DNA of 35,450 bases from Clostridia bacterium (GTDB lineage: Bacteria; Bacillota; Clostridia; Oscillospirales; CAG-272), in the NCBI GenBank assembly GCA_017646005.1, contig JAGCNJ010000013.1, positions 1-35,450 of the forward strand, in the 5' to 3' direction. The first letter of the stretch is position 1. The number at the start of each line of letters is the position of its first letter. This document shows, piece by piece, positions 8,214-16,960 of this stretch. The translations under genes and the position numbers were made by a program. The notes below the pieces were generated by a model. It made no database searches. It saw only the letters and a list, made by a program, of their open reading frames with translations, and was not told where the DNA came from.

Positions 8214-8609
8214 TTATTCTGTCAGTATAGAGGAAATATCTATTTCTTCAGCATCAGCCCAGAATTTTTCAAGCTTATAAAATTCGCGGTTTTCCGCGTT
8301 GAATATATGAACCATCACCGAGCCAAAGTCGATAACGACCCATTTGCCCTCGGTATATCCGTCAAGCCCGCGTGCGGGATTTCCGCACATCGAAAGCTTG
8401 AATTCCACTTCGCCCGCCATACTTTTTATCTGTGTGCTTGAGCTGCCGCCGCAGATTACAAAATATTCGGCGATTATCGTCTGCTCCTCAACACGCAAAA
8501 GCTTGATATCTCGTGCCTTTCTCGTGTCAAGGATTCGTACAGCCTCAAGTGCTATTTCTTTTGCATCAGCACCCGAAAGGTCGGGGTACTTGATTTCATT
8601 ATTTTCCAT
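8214..8609 (-). CDS. rsfS: Ribosomal silencing factor RsfS
   Basis: This 131-residue protein of the RsfS/YbeB/Iojap family binds ribosomal protein uL14 and blocks joining of the 30S and 50S subunits during starvation. Typical motifs are KARDIKLLRV, EYFVICGGSSSTQIKSMA, and GKWVVIDFGSVMVHIFN followed by REFYKLEKFWADAE. A binding site AGGAAAGGCG precedes the ATG. It lies between the LCP gene (20 bases upstream) and leuS, the usual arrangement in Clostridia, where nadD, yqeK, an LCP gene, rsfS and leuS cluster. Confidence 0.95.
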   Translation of the reverse strand: MENNEIKYPDLSGADAKEIALEAVRILDTRKARDIKLLRVEEQTIIAEYFVICGGSSSTQIKSMAGEVEFKLSMCGNPARGLDGYTEGKWVVIDFGSVMVHIFNAENREFYKLEKFWADAEEIDISSILTE

Positions 8610-8629
8610 AAAATTCGCCTTTCCTGATA

Positions 8630-10198
8630 TTATTCTTCGCTTGTATCGGCAGTGTCATTTTCTGCCTCTTCGTTTCTATCGGTGATTATCCAACCGTCAT
8701 CCTCATCATCCTCAAAGCTCTCGGCTTCAGTCTCGGCAGTATCATACTCACCGATATCGGCAGACTCGCCTTCTTTGTTCAAAAGCTCGTCGACCGTCTC
8801 ACTCATATCAGACTCAGCTTCGGTTGTATCTGCCCCGGATGCATCCGTATCCGTTTCAGTTTTTTCTTTTAAGGGCTCATCGTCAGCCTTTTGGGGCTCG
8901 CCGACAGCCTCTTCAGGCTCTTCGTCAGCCTCTTTTGGTTCGCCGTAGTATCTTGGGATGTATATTCCACTCTGGTCAACACTTTCGCCGTTATTTACAA
9001 CGTAATTTGCGTCGTCCCTTCTGTATATCTTTTCAACCGAAGGACTCCTTGAATCTGTAAACAACAGATCCCTGTCAAACATATCCTCGGGAACGTCTGC
9101 ATTATATACGTTGAAATAATCGTTGACTATCTCAAGCGTACCGTTTCGGTAAATAACGTAGTAGGATATACCGTCAGAGTATATCGCCTCACCGGGAAGC
9201 GTCATCATATTCATGTTTGAAAGATCAACAGAAAGTGCTTCCTTTGCGTAGTATACCGCATCGGTAAGAGAGATATCCGTGGTAAGATTCTTTAACGCCT
9301 GCTCGGTGATCTTTGCAACAGTATTTACCGATATCGTTTCCTTGACGCGCTTAAGGAACGCGGTCATAAATATCTTCTGCGCATTCTGGCGTCCTATATC
9401 CGCCTGCAGATACCCGCTTCTGAATCGCACAAAGCCCGCGGCAGTCTTTCCGTCAAGCACCTGCTCCCCGGCTTCTATGTGTATGCTTAAATTCTGATAA
9501 ATATCGTCGTAATGCATAGCCTCAGGAACGTTTATCGGCACTCCGCCGACCGCATCGACTATAGATTCAAACGCCTGAAGATTTATAAGCGCGTAATTAT
9601 CAAGCTCTATGCTGAGCGCGTTTTCAAGCACCGTGCAGAAATCTCCGAGTGCCGCGTGGTATACGTTCGCTTCACCCCTTGCGCGCGCTCTGCCGACAAG
9701 ATAAGCAAACATACTGTTGATCTTGTGCGCGTATCCGTCGTGCTCGATATAGGTATCGCGCGGCAGCTGCATAATATTTATGCTTCCGTCGACAGTATTG
9801 AAGCTTGCCACCATTATAACGTCAGTATTCAGCGCAACCTTATCGTGTCCGAGCAAAAGGAAGTTATAAATACCGTCCACTCTGACTATCTGCTGTGCTC
9901 TTATGACTTCAAGCTGTCTTTCTACCTCTTTGCCGAAATTCGCAAGTCCTCGGGAAATATGATTCTTATAAATCCCCTGATTTCCCACAAGCGACAGTCC
10001 GTTTTCACTTTTTATCTGTGCAAAATGCGGATCATCGTCAACATCCGGCACATAGGTCTGTAAGAATACGTATCCTGCGGCAAGAAGCGCTATAATAAAG
10101 ACAAGCACCGATATGATAACTATCTTCCACGCAGATAAGCGTCTGCCGTGCATTGCAAGTTTATTCTTTTGTTTCTTCTTGTTTTTTATCTTAGCCAT
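8630..10198 (-). CDS. LytR-CpsA-Psr (LCP) family cell-wall glycopolymer transferase
   Basis: This 522-residue protein has a basic cytoplasmic N-terminus (KIKNKKKQKNK), one membrane helix at about residues 25-48 and an extracellular LCP domain at about 110-330. The LCP core shows FLLLGHDKV, NTDVIMVASFN, IMQLPRDTYI and later GFVRFRSGYLQADIGRQNAQ, the Arg/Asp-rich pattern of the polyprenyl-phosphate pocket. LCP enzymes move lipid-linked wall polymers onto peptidoglycan. The last 150 residues or so are very acidic and low in complexity (repeated EEPEEA / DDEP units), an unusually long tail. The start is uncertain: ATG 10198 is chosen, with GAGGG rather far upstream, and TTG 10210 is possible. It lies between the nadD-yqeK fusion and rsfS. 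Confidence 0.92.
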   Translation of the reverse strand: MAKIKNKKKQKNKLAMHGRRLSAWKIVIISVLVFIIALLAAGYVFLQTYVPDVDDDPHFAQIKSENGLSLVGNQGIYKNHISRGLANFGKEVERQLEVIRAQQIVRVDGIYNFLLLGHDKVALNTDVIMVASFNTVDGSINIMQLPRDTYIEHDGYAHKINSMFAYLVGRARARGEANVYHAALGDFCTVLENALSIELDNYALINLQAFESIVDAVGGVPINVPEAMHYDDIYQNLSIHIEAGEQVLDGKTAAGFVRFRSGYLQADIGRQNAQKIFMTAFLKRVKETISVNTVAKITEQALKNLTTDISLTDAVYYAKEALSVDLSNMNMMTLPGEAIYSDGISYYVIYRNGTLEIVNDYFNVYNADVPEDMFDRDLLFTDSRSPSVEKIYRRDDANYVVNNGESVDQSGIYIPRYYGEPKEADEEPEEAVGEPQKADDEPLKEKTETDTDASGADTTEAESDMSETVDELLNKEGESADIGEYDTAETEAESFEDDEDDGWIITDRNEEAENDTADTSEE

Positions 10199-10215
10199 TT
10201 TGCTTATCAAAGCCC

Positions 10216-11445
10216 TCAGCCTGTATATTTTTCAAGTTCTTTTCTGATATATTCTCTCGCTTCAAGCGTGTCCGTATCAACAGGCGCACCCTCGTTTTCA
10301 AGCGAGCTTACGGTCATATCAAAGGAAAGTATCAGCGTTTTAAGCAGACAAACGTATCTGTCCTTCTGATCCTTCGCTTTCGACAAACCGTCATAAAAAT
10401 ATTTTCTCAGCTCAACGCAATCGTCAAACCTGCGTGTATCGTCAATATAATCGGCAAGATACAAAAGCATCTCGGAAAGATTCATGCCTGCTCTTCCCAA
10501 GGTATGATACCTTACCGCGCCAAAAACCTCTTTGTCAACCGCATCGCCGAAAAGCGTTTTTGCAAAATACGCTCCGGTCTGCGCGTGGAAAAGCTTAGGA
10601 GAGATACGCAGGCGCTCATCAACCTCAATACCGTAGGTACCACACAGCTCAAGCTGACGTGCCGTATCGTACTCTTTTGTTATATCGTGCAAAAGTGCGG
10701 CAAATCGCAGTTTTTCGCGCTTTTCGGGACAGTATATCCCCGCCAGAAAATTTATCTCTCTTTCGACTCCAAGCGTGTGCAGAAAGCGCCTTTTGCCCAT
10801 CATTGTGCGCACACGCTCCCTTACGTTGCTGAGTAACGGCATATCACCATCACGGTAAAGCCCGTTTTCATAGATATAGTCCCTTACCGACGGCGAAAGC
10901 TCGTCCTTTATCGGGCGCAAAAGTCTTATTCTTTCACGTATCTCGCTTGACGAAAGCTCGATCGCATCAAATTCTATTTCAAAAACACGCGCACCGCAAT
11001 CATTTACAAGATGCGCCTTGTGTTTTTTTAGCTCCTCACCCATCGCCGTGTCGCTTTCACGGCGTCCGAGCACAATGCCCGCAAGCTTGAATATCTCGTC
11101 CGCTTCACGCCAGGACTCAAGCGTCAAGAACATATCGCTTCCGCAAAGCAGATAAAGCTCTCCCTCATCCCTGAGCGCTCTGAGCGTATCGACCGTATAG
11201 CTTTTGCCCTTGCGAGCAATCTCTATATCAGATACGGATATCTTTTCTTCACCTTCAAATGCAAGCCTGCACATTTCAAGGCGATCTTCAGCGTCCGCGC
11301 CCTCAATCTCATCCTTGTGCGGTGGCAGGCAGGTTGGGATAACATAAAGCTTATCAAGAGCCATCTCTGTCAAAAAGCTTTTTGCGGCCTTGATATGCCC
11401 CGCGTGTATCGGAGAAAAGGTTCCGCCGTATACTCCGATCTTCAT
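10216..11445 (-). CDS. nadD: Fused nicotinate-nucleotide adenylyltransferase (NadD) and YqeK-type HD phosphohydrolase
   Basis: This 409-residue protein joins two enzymes that are usually neighbouring genes. Residues 1 to about 190 are NadD, with GVYGGTFSPIHAGHIKAA holding the nucleotidyltransferase HxGH motif and SSSEIRERI near 165. NadD adenylates nicotinate mononucleotide in NAD synthesis. Residues about 205-409 are a YqeK-like HD domain (RRFLHTLGVERE, then FAALLHDITKEYD), a family known to cleave Ap4A symmetrically. I chose ATG 11445, 1 base after the yhbY stop, because NadD begins exactly there (MKIGVYGG); a longer ORF upstream would only add residues overlapping yhbY. I see no internal stop or frameshift, so the fusion looks real unless the assembly is wrong at the joint. 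Confidence 0.93.
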   Translation of the reverse strand: MKIGVYGGTFSPIHAGHIKAAKSFLTEMALDKLYVIPTCLPPHKDEIEGADAEDRLEMCRLAFEGEEKISVSDIEIARKGKSYTVDTLRALRDEGELYLLCGSDMFLTLESWREADEIFKLAGIVLGRRESDTAMGEELKKHKAHLVNDCGARVFEIEFDAIELSSSEIRERIRLLRPIKDELSPSVRDYIYENGLYRDGDMPLLSNVRERVRTMMGKRRFLHTLGVEREINFLAGIYCPEKREKLRFAALLHDITKEYDTARQLELCGTYGIEVDERLRISPKLFHAQTGAYFAKTLFGDAVDKEVFGAVRYHTLGRAGMNLSEMLLYLADYIDDTRRFDDCVELRKYFYDGLSKAKDQKDRYVCLLKTLILSFDMTVSSLENEGAPVDTDTLEAREYIRKELEKYTG

Positions 11446-11446
11446 T

Positions 11447-11737
11447 TTAACTTGGCAGGACAATCTTCTTTTTGTCCTCTGATTCTCTGTATAATACGAA
11501 TTTTGTTCCGATAACCTGCACAACCTCGGCGTTTACCTTTTCGGATATGATCTCTGCCGCCTCGCGTGCATTATAATCGCAGTTTTCAAGCACGCGAAGC
11601 TTAATAAGCTCACGCGCTTCAAGTGCGTCTGATATCTGCACACACATATTTTCGCCGATTCCGCCCTTACCTACCTGAAAGATAGTGTCAAGCTTATGTG
11701 CAAGCGCGCGCAGATATGCTCTTTGTTTACTCGTCAT
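11447..11737 (-). CDS. yhbY: YhbY family RNA-binding (CRM domain) protein
   Basis: This 96-residue CRM-domain protein begins MTSKQRAYLRALAHKLD and contains the family's GKGGIGENM loop (the GxxG RNA-binding turn) near residue 28. YhbY associates with pre-50S ribosomal particles. ATG 11737 has AAAGGA 8 bases upstream; an alternative TTG at 11755 overlaps the rdgB stop and lacks a site. It follows rdgB and directly precedes nadD-yqeK, consistent with the conserved Firmicute order yhbY-nadD-yqeK-rsfS. Confidence 0.93.
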   Translation of the reverse strand: MTSKQRAYLRALAHKLDTIFQVGKGGIGENMCVQISDALEARELIKLRVLENCDYNAREAAEIISEKVNAEVVQVIGTKFVLYRESEDKKKIVLPS

Positions 11738-11751
11738 AATATTAGTCCTTT

Positions 11752-12420
11752 TCAAGATAAGACAGCGGCAAGATCTGCTACGAATTTTCTCATAGCCTCG
11801 CCTCTGTGACTTATCGCATTCTTTTCCTCGGCGTTGATTTCGGCAAAGGTTCTGCCGTATGCATCACACATAAAAAGCGGATCGTAGCCAAAGCCGCCGT
11901 TACCCTTTTCTTCAAATATGATCTTGCCCGGGCATTCGCCTCTGCAACCAAAGCCCCGCGCACCTGTCACCGGATCAACGACCGCTTTGCCGAATTTCAG
12001 CTTTGCTTCATCAAAGCTGTGATACGGGCTTTCCTTCGGGAACATAACAGAAACGACCGACACGAACTTCGCGCCGCGCCCACCCTCGGGAATTTCACTC
12101 ATAACCTCTAAAAGCTTATTATTGTTTCTCTTGTCATCACACGGCTCGCCCGCATAACGCGCGCTGTACACGCCGGGCGCACCGTCAAGCGCATCTACCG
12201 CAAGCCCGGAATCGTCGGCAATTCCCGCATATCCGAAGCTTACCGGCGCACACGCCTTTATCATAGAGTTTTCTTCAAAGGTAGTGCCGTTTTCATCAAT
12301 TTCACCCTCGTGACCGATATCATCAAGCGAAAGCACCCTTATATCCTTTGAAACTCCCGCAAGCAGAGTGTTTATTTCTACTATTTTGTGTTTGTTTCTT
12401 GAAGCAAGTACGATATCCAT
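11752..12420 (-). CDS. rdgB: dITP/XTP pyrophosphatase (RdgB/HAM1 family)
   Basis: This 222-residue nucleotide-pool cleaning enzyme hydrolyses dITP, XTP and ITP to monophosphates, keeping deaminated purines out of DNA and RNA. Family motifs are clear: LASRNKHKIVEI at the N-terminus, GIADDSGLAVDALDGAPGVY with the metal-binding acids near residue 67, GGFGYDPLF, and NAISHRGEA near the end. A small insert (about residues 135-160) makes it slightly longer than the usual 195-200. Its start overlaps the ftsY stop by one base (TAATG), indicating translational coupling. Confidence 0.95.
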   Translation of the reverse strand: MDIVLASRNKHKIVEINTLLAGVSKDIRVLSLDDIGHEGEIDENGTTFEENSMIKACAPVSFGYAGIADDSGLAVDALDGAPGVYSARYAGEPCDDKRNNNKLLEVMSEIPEGGRGAKFVSVVSVMFPKESPYHSFDEAKLKFGKAVVDPVTGARGFGCRGECPGKIIFEEKGNGGFGYDPLFMCDAYGRTFAEINAEEKNAISHRGEAMRKFVADLAAVLS

Positions 12421-13325
12421 TATTCAAACAACGCCTTTACAAAATCCTCGCTTGAAAACGGCTGCATATCGTCTGCCGACTCCCCGACACCGATATACTT
12501 TACCGGTATATCAAGCTCCTTTTTGATCGAAAATACAATTCCGCCCTTAGCCGTGCCGTCAAGCTTTGTAAGCACAAGACCGGTGATATCCGCCGCATTC
12601 TTGAACTCCTTAGCCTGATTTACCGCGTTCTGACCTGTGGTAGCATCAAGCACCAAAAGCGTTTCACGCGATACACCGGGAAGCTCTCTGTCGACTACGC
12701 GGTTGATCTTGGCAAGCTCATCCATAAGATTTTTCTTATTATGAAGCCTTCCTGCCGTGTCGATGATAAGCACGTCCACGCCCCTCTTTTTAGCGGCGAT
12801 GGCGGCATCATATACGACTGCGGCGGGGTCGCTTCCCTCTGCATGGGAGATAATGTCGACACCGACTCTGTCTGCCCACACGGTAAGCTGATCTATCGCG
12901 GCGGCTCTGAAGGTATCCGCCGCGCAAAGAAGCACCTTTTTGCTCTGCGACTTAAGATTATTGGCGATCTTTGCGATAGACGTGGTCTTGCCGACACCGT
13001 TAACACCGATGACAAGTATGACCGCAGGCTTATTTTCAAGATCAAGCGGCTTATATTCGCCGATCATTCCCTTGAGTATCTCACAAAGAGCCGCCTTTGC
13101 CTCTTCGCTGTCGTCTATTCTGTCCTCTCGGATCTTTTCTCTTAAGCCTTCGATGATCTCCTCTGCCGAGGAAACGCCGACGTCAGCCATTATAAGAAGC
13201 TCCTCAAGCTCCTCAAGCAGATCCTCATCTACCTTTACAAAGCTTTTGAAAAGCTCCGTGACCTGTCCAAACACAGATTCCTTTGTTTTGGCAAGTCCGC
13301 TTTTTAATTTGTCAAAAAAGCCCAT
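12420..13325 (-). CDS. ftsY: Signal recognition particle receptor FtsY
   Basis: This 301-residue SRP GTPase docks SRP-ribosome complexes at the membrane for co-translational insertion. It has the N domain (about 1-85, starting MGFFDKLKSGLAKTKESVFG) and the G domain with GVNGVGKTTSIAKIA (G1), DTAGRLHNKKNLMDEL (G3), and TKLDGTAKGG (G4). The C-terminus has the GVGES turn. It lacks the long acidic A domain of E. coli FtsY, as is usual in Firmicutes. Its ATG overlaps the smc stop by one base, so smc, ftsY and rdgB are coupled. Confidence 0.97.
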   Translation of the reverse strand: MGFFDKLKSGLAKTKESVFGQVTELFKSFVKVDEDLLEELEELLIMADVGVSSAEEIIEGLREKIREDRIDDSEEAKAALCEILKGMIGEYKPLDLENKPAVILVIGVNGVGKTTSIAKIANNLKSQSKKVLLCAADTFRAAAIDQLTVWADRVGVDIISHAEGSDPAAVVYDAAIAAKKRGVDVLIIDTAGRLHNKKNLMDELAKINRVVDRELPGVSRETLLVLDATTGQNAVNQAKEFKNAADITGLVLTKLDGTAKGGIVFSIKKELDIPVKYIGVGESADDMQPFSSEDFVKALFE

Positions 13326-16300
13326 TACGATTTAATTCCAACCTTTTCTTCTATTTCTCCAAGCTCAAGTGTCAGTATCTTGGATATACCCTTTTCGTAC
13401 ATCGTTACGCCGTAAAGCTTATCCGCGATCTCCATAGTGGGACGTCTGTGGGTAATAACGATGAACTGGTTTTTATCAGAATATCTCTTTATGTAGTCTG
13501 CAAATCTGAATACGTTTGCCTCGTCAAGCGCCGCCTCGATCTCGTCGAAGATACAGAACGGAGTGGGGTTCACTCTGAGTATCGCGAAGATGAGTGCGAT
13601 CGCAACGAATGACTGCTCACCGCCGGAGAGAAGCATAAGGCTCTTGATTATCTTTCCGGGAGGCGCTACTCTGATCTCGATTCCGCTTGTAAGCACGTTA
13701 TCCGGATCGTTGAGCGAAAGCTCTGCTTCGCCGCCGCCGAAAAGCTCCTTGAATACCACCTTGAAGTTCTGATTGATGTTTTCAAACGCCTTAACGAAGG
13801 TTTCGCACATCTCACCCTCAAGCTTGGTTATGATTTCAAGTAACTCCTGCTTACTCTTTTCAAGGTCGGCAACCTGCACCGACATAAAGTCGTATCTCTG
13901 CTTTACATCCGCATATTCCTCGACCGCGTTTACGTTTACGTTGCCCAGCGCACGGAGTTTGTTTCTGTATTCTGTCTGCTGTGCGGCAATATCGGATCTG
14001 GTATCAGCGGTAACTCTTTCGTAGCCGCATTCGAGTGCTGTACTGTAGGTAAGCTCATACTCATCCCAGAGTCTTGCCGTCATCTTGTCAAGCTCACTGT
14101 TGAGATTCTTACATCTGTTTTCAAGATTCGTATTCGATCTTACAACGTTTTCCTTGCGGTCGTTGTTATCACGGATCTTCACGCGCAGATCGTTACGTCT
14201 TCTTTCGATAGCCTGCCCGTCCTCGACGTTTTTGGCAAGTTTTTCTTCAAGAAGCTTTATCTGCTCTTCAATTTCAAGTATCTCACGCTTGCCCGATTCA
14301 ATGCTGTCTGCGTCGCTTTCATTATTTCCTTCAAGCGATTCGATCTCTGCAAATGCCGTCTTTATAGACTCATCGATCTCGCTTGCGTCTGCGCGCTTTT
14401 CTTCAAGCTTGATCTTGGCGTTTTCGATATCGCGGCTTATTTCCGCGATTACGATGTTAAGAGCGCTGATTTCCTCTGCTCTCTTTTCGTTTTCATTTTC
14501 AAGCTCGTATCTTGTACCGTCAAGCTCAAAGCGCTTTTCTGCGATCTGCGCGTTTTCGGCAAGCAGCTCCTCGCATTCACGCTTAAGCGTATCGTATTCA
14601 TTTATATTACGGCTGTCGTCCTCACCGAGTCTTGTGATATCGCCCTTAAGCTCGTCGAGCATACGCTTATCACTTTCAGCCTGACTCTTCAAGACCTCAA
14701 GTTGAGTGTTTTCGGCATTTCTGAGAGACTCGATTATCGCAAGATTATTTCTCTGCGATGCTGTCTCATTTTTAAGCTTTTCAGCCGATGCGGTGATCTG
14801 TGCAATCTTTTCTTTAATCTCGCCCTGACGCTTTTTGAGTGCTTCGATCTCGTTTTCGAGTCTGCCGGTTTCGCTTGTACGGGTAAGTATACCGCTTTCC
14901 TTTTTTGCAGAACCGCCCGTAAATGAGCCGCCTGCGTTGATTATCTGTCCGTCAAGCGTAACTACTCTTACCTTGTATCCCGTTGCCTTTGCAAATGTGG
15001 TGGCGTTGTCGATATTGTCAAACAGCATCGTTGAGCCGAGAAGGCTCTTTATAACCGGTGCAAATTTGCTGTCATACCCCGGCACGTTTTCGGCAAGAGC
15101 CAAAAATCCGCGGTATCCCTTTGCATCCTTTTCGCTGACAGGAGACGTGCGCTCCTTCATTGAGCTTATCGGATAAAAGGTAGCACGACCCGCGTTTTTA
15201 TTCTTAAGATGTCTTATCGCCGCCTTTGCGGTGCTTTCGTTATCAACGACGATATTCTGCAAATTCGCGCCGAGCGCGGTTTCGATAGCAAGGCTGTATT
15301 TTTCCTCAACGCTTATAAGCTTTGAAAGAGGTCCGTATACGGTGCCTGCGTTTTCAATATCACCCTTTTCGTATTCGCTCATTACAAAGCGTACGCTGTG
15401 GGAATATCCCTCAAGAAGCTCCTCCATACGCTTAAGCGTGGTAACTCTGTGCTCCTTTGAGGCAAGCTCGATATATATTTCGTTGCTCTCGGAATTTAAT
15501 TTTTCAAGGCTTTCGTCATACTTTGCAAGCTCTGCATCTGTTTTTTCAAGCTCACGCGATATCTCTCCCGCCTTTTCATTATAGGAGGCAATCTTGGTAT
15601 CCGCCTGCTTGATTCTTGACTCTATAAGAGCAAGGGATTCGCTGTACTCTGAAATGGATTCGTCAAGCGAGCTTTTCTGCTCACTCTGACTCTGACGCGC
15701 GCTTTCGAGCGCAGAAAGTCTGAGCTTTTTATCCTGCACAGACTGTTCGTTTTCACGTATCTTTTCAAGAAGCAGATCGATCTGCGACGAGAGCCTATCC
15801 ATATTTGCGGATGTGCTTTCGGATTCTTCTCTCTTTTTCGCAAGTCCGGCATTTGATTCATTGAGCTTGGCTTCAAGCTCAAGAAGCAATGCGCTTGCCT
15901 GACTTATCGCCTCATTTGCTATTTCAAGCCGAGCCTTTTGTCTTTCGATCTCAGCTTCATAGCGAAGCTTAAGGTCTTTTCTGTGAAGTATATCCTTTTC
16001 GGATATCTTTGACAAACGGTCAAGGTCGTACATACGCTTGGTAGCCGCGCTGATCTCGCCGTTGATCTTTTCGTATTCGAGCCTGTTATCCTGTGCCTGA
16101 TTGGAGGCACGCTCATCCTGCGCTTCAAGAGATGCTATCGTTTCCTCAAGCGCATCAAGCTCGTTGCGCGTGATGATATAGTTTTCCTGTGCCTTTTCTA
16201 TCTCGCTGTTCAATCTCTCGATATCGTAGACCCACAAAGAAATGTCGGCACGCTTTTTGATCTCGTAATACTCAAGATACTTTCTCGCCTTTTCGGCTTC

Positions 16301-16927
16301 CTTTTCAAGGGGACCTACGCGCGAAGAAAGCTCGCTTAAAAGGTCGTTTACACGGGTAAGATTTTCGCTTACTCCGTTAAGCTTCTTTTCAGCCTCGTTT
16401 TTCTTGTATTTATATTTGGCAATACCTGCCGCTTCCTCGAATATACCGCGTCTTTCCTCGCTTTTGAGCGAAATGATCTCGGAAATTCTTCCCTGACCAA
16501 TAATAGAGTAGCCGGTCCTTCCGACACCCGTATTCATAAACAGCTCGTGAATATCCTTAAGCCTTACAGGCTTGCGGTTTATGTAATACTCACTGTCGCC
16601 CGAGCGGAAATATTTACGTGTTACGGTAACCTCATCGTACGGAAGATCAACAGAGCTGTCGCCGTCTGTATTATCGAATGTAACAGAAACCTCGGCGTAG
16701 CTCATCTGACGACGCTGGTCTGTACCGCCGAAGATAACGTCCTCCATCTTTGTACCGCGTATATTACGGGAGGATATTTCGCCAAGCACCCAACGCATAG
16801 CGTCGGATATATTCGATTTTCCGCTTCCGTTAGGACCAACTACAACTGTTGCGCCCTTTTCAAAGGTCAGCACAGTCTTGTCCGGAAACGATTTGAATCC
16901 GTTAAGCTCAAGTGATTTAAGCAGCAT
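13325..16927 (-). CDS. smc: Chromosome segregation ATPase SMC
   Basis: This 1200-residue condensin subunit organises the chromosome together with ScpA and ScpB. The N-terminal head has Walker A (VVGPNGSGKSNISDAMRW, near 31-48). Two long Glu/Lys-rich coiled coils flank a hinge at about 510-680 that includes the glycine-rich NAGGSFTGGSAKK. The C-terminal head has the signature LLSGGEQSFVAIAL and Walker B FCIFDEIEAALDEANV. The length is that of standard bacterial SMC. AAGGGAGGGG precedes the ATG. The rnc / radical SAM / smc / ftsY order is common in Clostridia. Start and end are both certain. Confidence 0.98.
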   Translation of the reverse strand: MLLKSLELNGFKSFPDKTVLTFEKGATVVVGPNGSGKSNISDAMRWVLGEISSRNIRGTKMEDVIFGGTDQRRQMSYAEVSVTFDNTDGDSSVDLPYDEVTVTRKYFRSGDSEYYINRKPVRLKDIHELFMNTGVGRTGYSIIGQGRISEIISLKSEERRGIFEEAAGIAKYKYKKNEAEKKLNGVSENLTRVNDLLSELSSRVGPLEKEAEKARKYLEYYEIKKRADISLWVYDIERLNSEIEKAQENYIITRNELDALEETIASLEAQDERASNQAQDNRLEYEKINGEISAATKRMYDLDRLSKISEKDILHRKDLKLRYEAEIERQKARLEIANEAISQASALLLELEAKLNESNAGLAKKREESESTSANMDRLSSQIDLLLEKIRENEQSVQDKKLRLSALESARQSQSEQKSSLDESISEYSESLALIESRIKQADTKIASYNEKAGEISRELEKTDAELAKYDESLEKLNSESNEIYIELASKEHRVTTLKRMEELLEGYSHSVRFVMSEYEKGDIENAGTVYGPLSKLISVEEKYSLAIETALGANLQNIVVDNESTAKAAIRHLKNKNAGRATFYPISSMKERTSPVSEKDAKGYRGFLALAENVPGYDSKFAPVIKSLLGSTMLFDNIDNATTFAKATGYKVRVVTLDGQIINAGGSFTGGSAKKESGILTRTSETGRLENEIEALKKRQGEIKEKIAQITASAEKLKNETASQRNNLAIIESLRNAENTQLEVLKSQAESDKRMLDELKGDITRLGEDDSRNINEYDTLKRECEELLAENAQIAEKRFELDGTRYELENENEKRAEEISALNIVIAEISRDIENAKIKLEEKRADASEIDESIKTAFAEIESLEGNNESDADSIESGKREILEIEEQIKLLEEKLAKNVEDGQAIERRRNDLRVKIRDNNDRKENVVRSNTNLENRCKNLNSELDKMTARLWDEYELTYSTALECGYERVTADTRSDIAAQQTEYRNKLRALGNVNVNAVEEYADVKQRYDFMSVQVADLEKSKQELLEIITKLEGEMCETFVKAFENINQNFKVVFKELFGGGEAELSLNDPDNVLTSGIEIRVAPPGKIIKSLMLLSGGEQSFVAIALIFAILRVNPTPFCIFDEIEAALDEANVFRFADYIKRYSDKNQFIVITHRRPTMEIADKLYGVTMYEKGISKILTLELGEIEEKVGIKS

Positions 16928-16960
16928 ATTTACCCCTCCCTTCTTATATTTTCAAGCAGT

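Noticed and set aside
5783..8230. T-box riboswitch for leuS
   Set aside because: The gap upstream of leuS is only 28 bases, and no T-box sequence or terminator is there.
14085..14684. Plus-strand Ser/Leu-rich ORF of 199 residues
   Set aside because: Antisense to the coiled-coil part of smc; the Ser/Leu bias is what the opposite strand of Glu/Lys-rich coding sequence gives.
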